Notes under the pieces: generated by a model
What the model was told of the DNA's origin: nothing
Seen by the model: only the letters and a program-made list of their open reading frames with translations
Databases searched by the model: none
Program-made: the position numbers and the translations under genes
Part shown: positions 11,893 to 23,500 of the stretch, one piece after another
Position numbering within the stretch: position 1 is the stretch's first letter
Layout of the letters: every line of letters begins with the position of its first letter
DNA from: Albugo candida
Taxonomy: Eukaryota; Oomycota; Peronosporomycetes; Albuginales; Albuginaceae
Direction of reading: 5' to 3'
NCBI GenBank assembly: GCA_905220665.1
Contig: CAJNAR010000011.1
Span: 1 to 64,000 of the forward strand
Length of the DNA: 64,000 nucleotides

Positions 11893-13122
11893 ATGATCAG
11901 TAGTCGTATGCATCGTATAGTAATGGAACGCACTTCCATTATAAACGATATGCTTGGTGCATGCGCGGAAAATTATCTTTTCGAAACGTTTAAATCGCTA
12001 TCAAACGCATTGTCATGTTATTGCATTATGTTGTCGAGGGAATTGGACACATGAGAGAACGACATTGTTTCCCTTTAAAGACAGGGTACTCATGTTCATG
12101 AGGTACTTCTCAAAGGAGAATCGGTTACTGAAAATAAGCAATCTTATTGGCCCAAAAGTCTGTCGGATAGAGAAGGACATTGGTGACTGGAAGTACGATT
12201 AAATTCGCTTGTGCAATTGCTATACTCATTTATTGCCAAGGCCAAAGCGGTTTTAAACGTACAAAGAACAATGGATGATTGCGACAAATTGATGGGAAAA
12301 TTGGAAGACTTTATGGAATTTCTTTCATTCTCAGTGATAGAAAATCGATCATTTAGCGGCGTTGTGAGTTCAAACACTTTTTTTCTGTGATACCAACTCT
12401 ATCACATTCATGAACTTGATAGGTAACCTTCGCATTCCAATCCTCCCATGGAAAAAATGCTCATCAAATCGCGTGTCTTCGAACAGTCGACTTGCGTAAA
12501 AGTAAACCATTCTATAACACCAAATTATACGCTGTATCACTAACGGATGAATGCAGCAATACACATTTTGAGGAGGGGTATATTGGAAGATGATCCGGAG
12601 CGCTCCGATGTGATTGTTGTCTATGTTAGCCTCAAGGACTTTCTTTACATGTATTCTGGAGAAGCAACAGCAGCTGAGATAGCAAGAATGTGTATGTCAG
12701 GTCGTGTATGCATTCCTTGGAGTGCTTTGGGGAAGTTACGCGCATTTGCCGACTCATTTGATTTTTCTTCCGAAAAGTGGGAAGAATTTTATCAATCCAG
12801 ACAAAATACGCAAATGAAGATCTCTCATGTATGCAAGAAACCCTGCTGCGCGTCAATCGAACCGATAAATTCAAACTGGATGCTCGTAAATGATAGTTCT
12901 ACGGTGACTACATCGGATGATTGGGAAATAGTAATTGATGAGATTTATCATATTGCGGCTTGTAAAAGCTCTGAAGAATCGGAAAGGAGTGCAGGTTTAA
13001 AAAATACGGAAGAATGGTTGGGGAAATGGTTTCGCGAGAGTATTCAGAAACAGCGCTTCCCATTGATTCAAACAAACGTGTGCGATTCAATTCGCGACTG
13101 GAGAAAGCTTTTCGTCGTCTAG
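11893..13122 (+). CDS. Unrecognised protein, multi-exon
   Basis: The 3' part is well supported. An exon ending FSGV at 12363 is followed by a 59-nt GT-AG intron (12364-12422), an exon 12423-12577, a 52-nt intron (12578-12629) and a last exon 12630-13122; frames join across both introns. Upstream, open stretches with good amino-acid composition (11893-~11990 and ~12066-12182) suggest one or two more exons, but their splice sites are less certain. The predicted protein is soluble and mixed alpha, with a segment TAAEIARMCMSGRVCIPW after the last junction. No domain or family was recognised. The start ATG at 11893 is a guess. Confidence 0.5.
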
Positions 13123-14419
13123 CGCAGCCCCATACTTGCATATGTTAATTTATATCGATTTATTTGTAAATTACACGCTAAATTACTGGCAAGCTTTTGT
13201 ATTTTCGCTTATTACAGTCTCGATAGCCTCCTGCAAGTATCGAATCGTTCTCATCATACTCTATATAGTATCAGTCATATTAGCAAAAGAAAACGACTTT
13301 GCGATGACTCAAATCGTTGTACCGCTGATACGATTCTGTGTATTAAAATTGAGTAAGGGACTCTGGCCAGATAAATCTTGAGGGCTCTTGAACGAACGAG
13401 CTGGCAACTGTATCGCTGAAACATGCTCTTCTTCTATGTGATGACTATCAACCTACAGGAGTTCAGGTAAATATGTGCTACATGTGCACTTATTTTTTAT
13501 TATATTGATATCAGTTCAAGCTCAGCTCCCCGAACGTGACCCGTAATTCCGTCATGCGGGTAACTCCAGTTCCAGGAGATCAACCGCGTTTAAGCTTATG
13601 GTCAGTACGCAGCGTTATCGCGCTCGCTGGAGAAAAAAACACTTCAGCTTCGTAGTGCTGTGCATGATTCGTTGATACGTGAAAGCAACCTCGACTATGC
13701 TTTAAGGTACCGACGTAGAAGAGGGACACAAGGTGAGGAACCCCATGGATAGACACGAAACTGAAGGCACAGCTGTCAAGTTTCAAGTCAATGCTGCACG
13801 ACGCTAAGATTTCTATATAAAACAACTGGATAATAGGCAGCGAAGGTGTAAAACCAAGACGGAAGACTCATAGACTACAGGAACGAACTAGAAACGCAAT
13901 TCTATGGAGCTCTTTATTGACATCAACACAAGTAGGGTCAATTGGAGTTGAAGAATCTGTTGTTGGATGTGAAAAGAAGCCATAGACAACAAAAGATCGT
14001 GCGCAATTCAATATACAGCTAATAAAGGCATCTGGATATGTTGTCAAATGAAATCTTCGAGTTTAAGTTGGAAAATGTCAGATTTAATACGAAGTCAGGC
14101 AGTTAAATCGTCAAACTCGACCAGAGCTGCTATCAATGACATGAAACGCATGTATACTATGACCTAATCACGTCATTATATGTACATGCAAGATACTATG
14201 AAGGCAAAAAATTGCTATTCTGATCGAATATGAATCGACTAACCATACGATATTGTAATCAATATAATTCATTCTGCCATACTAGTATGCGCTTGCAGTG
14301 AAATGCTTTGCAGACATGGCCGAGTGCGTATCAATTAATATATATGATGTTTGCCACTCCATATATCAATTTACCGAATACTATTTTCTGCTACACCATT
14401 CACCCAAAAATCTGCGAGA
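13123..14419. other. Intergenic region with a doubtful hydrophobic ORF
   Basis: No secure gene. An 81-codon hydrophobic frame (13136-13381) begins just after the previous stop and could be a small membrane protein or chance. A run of basic codons at about 13600-13740 changes frame and may be gene debris. The last part is AT-rich upstream sequence of the phosphofructokinase gene. Confidence 0.35.
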
Positions 14420-16010
14420 ATGACTGAGAAATCCAGCACCCCAGATACATTTACATCCCAATTTCAAGAAGCACCATTTTTTGAAAAACATCCACAAGGC
14501 TTCGGTCAGATGGAGCTTCTGGATGAAATTAAAATTGACCAAGTGTACGTCCTGCCGGTTCCACATCTTACAGAATGGTTGCCGGAGAAGCACGAACACG
14601 CTGTCAATATTCGAAAGATCGACACACAGGTTCGAATCGACTCTCAGCATTTGTTGTATCAAACACTAAAACTCACATTCGCGTATATTTATCCTTGTGA
14701 TATCTTTGCAGAAAAGTGATAACGAAGTCGAACGTAAGAGAACTTATAACAAGATCATGGGGCCAACAGACGTGATTATTGGTGACATCAGACGAAATGC
14801 TTCTCAGAAGCCGATGTCCAGGGCGTATGTTCGAGCTGGACCAAGAAAAGAGCTATACTTTGATCCAGAAAAAGTGAAAGCTGCAATTGTTACATGCGGT
14901 GGGCTTTGTCCAGGTCTCAACAACGTGATTCGGGATATTACGATCAGTCTCTGGACACTATACGGTGTTCGCGAGATTTACGGGATTCGAATGGGTTTCG
15001 CAGGCTTTTACAACTGGAAAACAATGGAGCAAAAAGAAGCACCCATTATGTTGACACCAAAGATTGTGGAGACAATCCATCATTCAGGTGGAACGATATT
15101 GGGCTCGAATCGTGGAGGATTTGATATTGACAAGATCATTGACTTTCTAACCAAGCGAGATATTTGTCAGCTGTATGTGATTGGTGGAGATGGAACTCAT
15201 CGTGCGGCTGACAAAATTGCGTACGAATGCAAGGCTCGAAGTCTCGCAATTGCAGTTGCAGGGATTCCGAAAACAATTGATAACGACGTGGATTTACTTG
15301 ATCGTAGTTTTGGATTCAATACTGCGGTGGAAGAAGCACAGAGAGCGATACGATCTGCTGGAATCGAAGCAAAATGCGTGCCAAATGGGATTGGTATAGT
15401 CAAGCTTATGGGTCGAAGTGCTGGCTTCATTGCGGCACATGCCACTCTTTCAAGTGGAGACGTCGATTTGTGCTTAATTCCAGAGATTCCTATTGAATTA
15501 TGTGGACCTCGAGGCTGTATTGAACATCTTGAGAGAGTTGTGGAAGAAAAAGGACGAGCCGTCGTTGTGGTTGCCGAGGGTGCTGGCGAGGAGCTACTTG
15601 GTACTTCCAGTATATTTGATGCAGGAGGTAATAAAAAACTTCCAGCCATTGGTGAATTTATGCGCGATCAAATCAAGGAGTATTTTGTGAAGCAAAACAA
15701 AGAGGTCACAGTCAAGTACATCGACCCGTCATATATGATCCGAAGCGTTCCGGCCAACGCAGCTGACAGTTTATATTGCATGATTCTTGCACAAAACGCT
15801 GTTCATGGGGCAATGGCAGGTTTCACCGGATTCACTGTTGGCCTAAGCGCAAATCGTGTGGTGTACTTTCCGATAGCAGCGATCACGCAAAATTCGCCGC
15901 GTTGCATGGATCCCTTTGGACGTACGTGGGAGAGAGTGCTCTGTCTAACCCGACAGCCAAACACTGTACGAGCCGATTCAAAAGTACACGGAGCAAAGTG
16001 CTCCGACTAA
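14420..16010 (+). CDS. 6-phosphofructokinase (ATP-type, group III-like)
   Basis: Catalyses phosphorylation of fructose 6-phosphate to fructose 1,6-bisphosphate in glycolysis. Two exons, 14420-14629 and 14712-16010, are joined across an 82-nt GT-AG intron in phase 0, giving 502 aa. An in-frame ATG at 14351-region is not needed; the start at 14420 (MTEKSS) was chosen because the residues before it look like leader sequence. Visible motifs: CGGLCPGLN near residue 132 (phosphate loop), GGDGTH near 228 and PKTIDND near 256 (catalytic Asp). Gly after GGD together with Lys in PKTIDND is the combination known from plant and trypanosomatid ATP-dependent enzymes; PPi-dependent ones have GGDD. So ATP use is inferred. 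No signal peptide was seen. Confidence 0.93.
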
Positions 16011-16265
16011 GCACAACAACATGTCTTTAATATAAGGCTCGCCGGCAAGAGCAAAGTGATTACATGATTAACTGTCGCGTCTATGGTCTTTTTTGTGATT
16101 AACAGTGATCAATTGCAAGGATAAAGTAATTGATTTAATTGAGTCTCTAAGGATACGATTGCCCATAACGACAATCAGACAGAATTTTGAACGATATCAT
16201 GGCGAGTAAAAGAGGGTGAGATAGATGTAATCGCTTAATGAACAATCAAGGTACTATTTATTGAC

Positions 16266-17315
16266 TCAGCACTTGGAATACTTGCTTTTGTTCGCCCATG
16301 CTGGAAGTTCAGGGTACTCGGGAGAGAGCTTAGGTGCCAACTTCCGATAAAGCTCCTTAATGTACAAGTATTTGATCAAACCAGGCTGACGCGCTTCCGT
16401 GAACAACCGTATTGCATCTGTGAGACTGTAATCCAATTTCCGTACCAGATACTGAATTATCAAGTATCCAGTACGATTTAGTCCGTGTGTGCAATGCACT
16501 GCAATGGTGCCATTTTTGTGCGTGGTGTTGAACTCCTCGACGATTTTGATGAATTTCTTTACTATGGTACCCTTTGGTGGTCCTCGAAAACCTTCAACTG
16601 GTAGTTTTAGATAGCGTATGTTGTATTGCTCTAGTTCAGATCCACTATAATATCGATCTGTGTTGGTGAGATCAATTACCAAGCGAACGTCATGACCAAG
16701 TCTCTGTTGTTCATGACAAAACAATTCTGGAGTCCACTGTTCTTCTGCTTTGATCAAACGTGAGTATTTATGGTCCAGGAACACACGCAAAGCTATCATG
16801 CGTGATGATCCAATGACTTTTCCCATTTTAGGGACATCCGTCCAATTGTCGGGAACAGTGCATTTCCTCGATTTCACGTATCCCCTTGAACTGTGTGCTT
16901 GACTAGATTGTTGATAGCTAGATGTCGATCCATTTTGGTAGTTGCGATATTCACTCGCTGGATGCGAGGTGCGAGGTGGTATCGTACCACGTCTGGAGTG
17001 ATACGCGTGCTGATCCGAGCGCGGCGCTGCATCGCGTGACCGGTTATTACTTTCCTTAAAATAATGTGTTGCTTTTACGATTGGAATCTGTGCTGGACGA
17101 GGACGATTTGTTTTATTTGGGCGACTGTAGTACTGATTCGAGACTCGTGATTCTTTTCGACGATCATTCTGTTCATGGCTTCTTGGATACTCATTTTGAC
17201 GATAATACTGCTCATCGTTCCTTGAATGTTCATCTCGATGATAGCGCCTATTGTTCTTTGCACTCGTGTATGGATGATTTTCCTCTCCATTTCTTAGGCG
17301 TGGAGATCGAGGCAT
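16266..17315 (-). CDS. RNA 5'-triphosphatase/phosphatase, DUSP11 (PIR1) or capping-enzyme type
   Basis: A 349-aa protein without introns. The N-terminal half (about residues 1-150) is low-complexity, rich in Arg, His, Asn, Ser and Tyr, and probably disordered or RNA-binding. The C-terminal half is a cysteine phosphatase: it begins around VIGSSRMIA, has a DLTNTDRYY strand, and the active-site loop HCTHGLNRTG at residues 274-283, the exact form found in metazoan capping-enzyme triphosphatases and DUSP11. No guanylyltransferase KxDG domain follows, so it is a stand-alone enzyme. It likely removes phosphates from RNA 5' ends in the nucleus. Whether it is the mRNA capping triphosphatase or a DUSP11-like enzyme acting on other RNAs cannot be decided here. 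It lies 259 bp downstream of the TRRAP gene on the same strand. Confidence 0.85.
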   Translation of the reverse strand: MPRSPRLRNGEENHPYTSAKNNRRYHRDEHSRNDEQYYRQNEYPRSHEQNDRRKESRVSNQYYSRPNKTNRPRPAQIPIVKATHYFKESNNRSRDAAPRSDQHAYHSRRGTIPPRTSHPASEYRNYQNGSTSSYQQSSQAHSSRGYVKSRKCTVPDNWTDVPKMGKVIGSSRMIALRVFLDHKYSRLIKAEEQWTPELFCHEQQRLGHDVRLVIDLTNTDRYYSGSELEQYNIRYLKLPVEGFRGPPKGTIVKKFIKIVEEFNTTHKNGTIAVHCTHGLNRTGYLIIQYLVRKLDYSLTDAIRLFTEARQPGLIKYLYIKELYRKLAPKLSPEYPELPAWANKSKYSKC

Positions 17316-17574
17316 TCTGTATGCGGGATGAGTGGTACGGAAACCTCGTGACTGTGATAAATTGGAATACTTGATTAAAGTATGGAATTAAGCGCAGTAT
17401 ATTTATTTGATGGGCAACGTACAGCCGAAAAATAGCACTCGTTTAGTATGCAACCTGACTACAATGAAGCACAACGTACGCTCAACACTGAAAATCACGG
17501 TATGAGATTGCTCTGTTTCGTATCGGCACTCTTTTTATTAGACCCGTGGGCGCTCACAGCCACAATCGTTCAGA

Positions 17575-20500
17575 CTATATCCAAGGTTCCCAAGTCGGAT
17601 ACAAATCTTGCTGGTTTTCTGCATCCATTGCAATTTCAATGAGCTCCCCGACAGTTTTATTTGCTTTGTTTCCTTTGTTTTCTTGAGATCTGCATGTCAA
17701 ACCCTCGATGTGAGCCATCACAAGGTCTACATTTGCTTGGACTCGAGGTTGCATTTGGATATCGAGATGCTTTAAAGCTCGTGGTGGGTTCGACATTGGA
17801 CCTGCGGATGCTGCGACTGCGAGTTTTGTTTTTGAAAGATGCCAAGACACGAGATCATCTCTGAAAAATAAGGCAAGCTGGTTCCGAAGGATATCTTGTT
17901 CACTCATAAGAGCATCTGCAATTCTTGAAATTCCGACTTTCAATGGACCATTCACCCCAACTGGAGTGATGAATGTGACGAAATTGCGTGTGAGACGGAA
18001 CGGCATTGTGTTGGTCTCATCAATGATACCATTACTAGCGTATGATGGTCGGACTTCAGTGCTACCCACAGAAACGTACTCGTTCAGCAATCGCATACAT
18101 CCCTCAACGCTCAAATCTTACCTTCGTAGCTGACCGCTCTTGGCATTGAGCAAAAAGCGGCAAGGTGAACGCTCCCCAATGAACAACGAACTTGTTATGA
18201 AAGATGATAGAGCCAAGTATTTTGTAAATTCATTGCGATACTGGAAATAGGCATCAGGATGTGGCGTCAATTTCATCACGTATTCCGCCAGAATCGTCTT
18301 TGGGACATGATGTTTACAGATATTGCGGAAGGAATGTAGTTTAGCTTCTTTCATCTTGTTCCGGCGTTCGTCTGCGTGCTCGATCCCTTTTGTTACCTCT
18401 GCTGCACGATCAATTTCGTCCCAATATAATTTGAGCGGTACATCTGGATCTTGCGCTTGCTGGGTACAGAAATCCTGGTATATCTACAGAGAAATCTCAA
18501 GTGAGTAAAGATCGTGACTGAATTTCTGATCGATCCTTACTTCTTCCAGTGTGATCGTGTCTCTACTATCTTCAATAAGACGGACGCGTGGTGTCAGCGG
18601 AATCACTTTGGTGACAGGGAAGACCGCATTCCTCTCAATTGTTTGCTTGTGCTTCCGTAAGAAGCGATTCAGCAGCAGGTACATTTGCATCATACGCTCA
18701 TCTGTACGAGTAATGTGTGTCATTGCATACTGAACCAGAAAACTGAAGCTTCTCCCGTCACTACCACCCATCGTAATGCGCCGATGAGTATATCCGTTTC
18801 GCAATATGATATCGACATCATTGTTGAAGTATAAAATACGTGCATGTAAGTCTCGGATGGGCTCGATATCGGATATATATTGGCCAGGCACTTCGATCGA
18901 AGTACTGCTCAATTGAAGCAGATGTCTGCTGCAAGATTCCAAGTAGGAAAGGTGACGCTGCTGCCTGAAATGCGTCTTAATGCGTTGCTGCAATAAGTTC
19001 TTCCACTTGATCAAACGACGTGTGATTTCCTTCAGAGATACATGCGCTTGTGCCCCGTCGTCGATCCCGTTATCATTTGTCGCTTCAGACATGAAATCTT
19101 GCTCAAAGCTCATTTTGTATCTTGCAACGAGATCTTCGTGTTGTGCGTTCTTCTGATTTGGTTGCAGGATAAAGAATTTACGACACACTTTGGACAAAGT
19201 GGCACGTAGCATTCTTGGAGCTGCCTCGGCTCGTGTATGTTGTGGTAACTGATCACATTTCATCAGCAGCGCGTACACTGCTGAGAGTAATTCCTCTTCT
19301 GGGCCTGGTCGGAATTGCACGATGAGTTCTTCCAGCATACATTCCATTTCGAAAATAAGCGATTCATGAGACCGACGGAGAAAATTGAGCAAATCTTCGA
19401 CGTGTGTAGCAATGTCTAATCCTGGATCCAAGTCTCTTTCGACGAAAAGACGATTCCAGTCTTCCCAGGAGAGTGCCGAACTGTAAGGTATGCCAAAACT
19501 CGACGCAGATTCTTTGATCGTGATGTTAGGTCCAAGGCTTTTCGATACTTGCGCTTGTGATAGATGTGAAGGGAACGAAACGACATGACCCGTTCGTGTT
19601 TGAGCGTACAAAAGTTTACTTCCTCCAACTTGAGTAAACGATTGCTCCATCCCAGTCGTTTGCCGGGCTTCCTGCTTTTTCAATTCCTCCAGTGATTCAT
19701 TATCTGTGTGTGGGAGGCTGTGTGATGTGTTTTCTCGATGTTCGAGAAAATACGCTCTTAATGTGTAGTAAATTGCTTGTGGGAATTTGGCAGCAAGCCC
19801 TCGAAATAATCCACGAATCTACAACAAGAATGTGCATAAGTCTGAGCCGATCTTCTCACTATTGTCATAGATCTTGCCTGAGATGCTTCCGGTCTTTCTA
19901 GTGCCATCAACAACTGCGGTATCCAAACTATCCATATCCAGATTGGGAGCTGTTTACCATATTGCTCAAACGCCTGCATCAATGTCCCAGCCTCATCGTC
20001 CATACTAAGAAGCCATAGCACACGAGCAATCATAGAACGAGCAGAATTGCACCGATGATGAATAGCCTGGAAGTAACATGCAATTGCCTGAGAAGCCATT
20101 GTCACCTCTTTCTGTATCATGAAAAGATGATAACAGTAGTTGCCCCATGACAGCCATCCCTTCCCATGTGTTTCACATATTTGCAGGCAGTAGGAGAAAG
20201 TCTGATTTGCTTCTTGTGAAGTACCAATTGCGTCCAGAAATATACCCTTTAGACGAAATAATTCTGCCTTTTGCCTTGCATCGAAATAATGCAAATTCGT
20301 GTTGTTCAGAATGTTAAGGCCGCCGATATACTCTGTCGAGCTTTCGTAGCAGATATTGACTTGCTCTCGAAGTTTGAGGAATGCATCTTCTACATCCATT
20401 GCTGGGATAGAAGACAATTTCGACAAGGCTCCCAGACACACGTCGGGTAGATGTTGCTTGCGAGCGACATGTGCAAGCTTGATTACTGCCCAAGGTGTAT

Positions 20501-23500
20501 CATGCATGCATGCTAGTACCTGTGGATCGCTCCAAGAAAATGTGTTTTTGACCACTTGAAAGATATGCGTGCGCCATGTCAGGATGTCATCCCACAAGAG
20601 AATGTCCTCATATTTATTCGGCAAACGTTCTCGCCATATGTTGATCGCAGGCTTCAGATTTGGAAGTGTGTGCGCCTGACTTGTGCTTTTGATGTCGACC
20701 ATCATTTGTATGGATTCTTTCATTTCCACAAACTTGTGGAAGAGATGCATCAAGGGTATATGAGAACGTCCGAGAATACGCGGCATCACATGCCACTGCT
20801 GTAAAGCAAGCTCTGCGGTTTGCATCATGATAGCATCTGCATTTGCTTTCCGATCTCCATCGAGAACGGCTATGTACAATCGCTGTAAAGCGATCTCAGG
20901 GCAGCCAATATCACCAACCGCTTGTACTGTCGAGGATAATAATTGCTTGGTCCCACTCCAATCACCACGTTTCCAAGCACAGTCGAGAAGCAATTCTTGA
21001 TTCTGCGTTGATTTAGCAAAGTCGTTCATAAGTGTCCACTGACACAACTTTTTCGCACACTCGACCCATCGATCTTCCCATAAGCGCAGTTCGAAGATAT
21101 TGGTACTCTCTAAAATGTGCGGTTGATGTTGTGCATCTTTCAAAAGCTTAAAGTACATCTCCTGCGCTTCGTGAGTTCCTCCAGCTGCTTCAATGAATAA
21201 AGCCGAAGCTGTTCTTGCATCATGTACATTTTGCAATGATAAACCAACTCTCAAATCATTCTCATTGAGCTTTTTGTACAGTGTATCCAGCGCTTCGACC
21301 CAGCGAAGATGTGATTCCGCGCTCAACGAAGGATTTTGCACGTTGTACTCGCACATGCGCAATGACGGAGTCCACACTCCGTACGTGGTTGCAACATAAG
21401 TCAGAAGCTCTGGAGTCAAAGCCGGCAGATCATTGCGACATGAAACTATTCCATTTAATAAGCTTTGTGTCACACTGGTGGGTGAATTCTGCACACGACA
21501 CGTTGTCGATGTTCGAAGATCTCTGCGATTGTACTTGGATGCGATCGTCTTGATCAAGTTGGGACAAGTTTGAAGCTTTTCTGTTTTACTGAGTGTTGGC
21601 CATATTTCGCTGAATAGATTGGTCCATAGTGAATCCGCCAGCTCCAAGTCAATATGAATCAAAGAGCGCATCGCATGAATGATACTTCTTGTGAGCGAGT
21701 GTTGGGGTCCGACGTCGCTGGCTTCTTGTGTTGCCGTCTTTCTTGTTTGCGTGATGACAATTGGTGAATCGAGATCCAGACATGCCAATAAAGCTTCGAT
21801 TCCAACAGTGAGCCAGTAACGAGAGCCCAGTAATTGCCAGTCTTGCTTCATTAAATGCTGCAAACACATTCCTGGATCACAATTATGTCCTCTGCTCAAA
21901 CTATTGATAAACTTGATTCTCGTTTCTGCATCTACTGCTTGTAATCCAAGCATGCATTGTGATGGTAGAGCGCATGGATCAATAGACTGCACTTGTTCTT
22001 GGAGCTTCAAATGCAGTTCAAAGTACTCTCTTTGTAGAGGGAGTGAAAGAATTTCATTCACACAATCAAATGTTGACATTTTCGTGAGAAGTATCGCGCG
22101 ATCTTTAGATGTGAGAACTTGTTTGACGTCCGATAGCAGCAAAGTCGATACGATTTTGATCACGTCGAGTAGTAGAGGTACGCTTGATGAGTTATTCAGA
22201 CAATGCAAGATGAGATTGACAAAGAGACGTCTGTTTTCGCTGTTTGTGAATGTCGCTTTGGCTAAAAGACGAAAGCACATCATGAGAACTTGTATCGTTT
22301 TCCGTTGAGTGGTAGTTGAGGTTGTGGAAGCCGTAGAGGATGCTTTTTTCAAAGAAGCTTTGGGACTGAAGACATTTGGAGCTGCTTTCTCGGAAATTCG
22401 TTTGCTTGTAAGAAGCTCTTGGGACCCATGAGCCATGTAGCTTCTTTTATGTTTCTCGTCTTTAAAGCTACGCTTTTGAGAATGGCCCAGCACTTGCTGC
22501 TGCAAAAGCTGTGATCGCCCGCCCTGAAGGTTGTTCCATTCATCGACGATGACTAAGGAGGGAGTCGCCAGCACGCGTGAGCGTGCATGTTCACTTGGTG
22601 ACATCGAGTCCCGAGATAGACCGCTGTTTTTGTTGAGAGACTTTGATAAAGACTGCTGTCGAAGAAGATGTTGTCGCATGCAGATTTTCGTTAGATTCAA
22701 TAGTAGAGGCACAAAGGTATCCACAAAGCTTGGAGCGGATTCTGCCATCGCTGCCATAATTCGAAGCACATGTAAAGCCTCACTTGAATGGTTTGCATGA
22801 TCAAATACTGGTTTCAAATTGATCTCAGCGGTCAAACTCTTGCTACTTTGTTCAGAAGAGGTCTTCGCAGTATCTACGGATTCTGATTCGGGTGCGTGAT
22901 TGGAACCCGTTTGATCCTGGGGCTTCTTCATCCGTTTTGTTGCCAAAGTTGACGTCGTGTTTCCATCTGTAGCGTGAGTATGAACAAGATCCAGCAAGCG
23001 TTCATTCAATATATCTCTCAGCCAGCTATAAAATCCACAGGACGTCAGCTCAACCGGAGCATTGGTGGGCGGGAATAGCTACAATAGAATTGTACGTCAG
23101 TACGTCTCATCAAAAAGAAGGAATATACAATGCAAGCTTGACTCGCCTCTGATAGTCGTTTAAGGAACCGTGTCAGATGCTCTTGTATCACAGCATTTGT
23201 GCGATCAAAGCAAGGCTCCAGTAGCTTCATAACTCGCGGTGCATGCTGTAAGATGTATGGGATCGGTTTTGATGTCATTAGTATGATCTCTGGCAAGACC
23301 AGTGAGTTGAGTATCCCGAGAACAGCATGCAATACTGCTATTGACGCAAGAGGAGCTCCTTTTGGTAAGTTGAAGAATGGAGGCATCGAAGGCAAGTGTG
23401 CAATTGATGCTGATGTGTCTAAACTGGCTGGAGATTGACCTCGTAATGCCTGTGTTTGCCGTAAAATAGCCTCTGCAGTAACAGCTATCAGCTTATCAAA

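Noticed and set aside
13136..13381. 81-codon hydrophobic frame as a small membrane protein gene
   Set aside because: AT-rich DNA readily yields hydrophobic codons; no conserved motif, start context or splice evidence supports it.
14625..14645. T-loop-like GGTTCGAATC as part of a tRNA gene
   Set aside because: It is the 5' end of the phosphofructokinase intron and no cloverleaf can be built around it.
19819..19859. A 41-nt GT-AG intron in TRRAP as an alternative to the GC-AG intron
   Set aside because: It also keeps the frame, but leaves six residues not matched by TRRAP spacing and is shorter than every other confident intron in the window.
17575..23009. The four downstream minus-strand reading frames as separate genes next to the TRRAP N-terminal gene
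   Set aside because: They join in frame across introns of 50-60 nt and together follow the order of one TRRAP protein to its FATC end.
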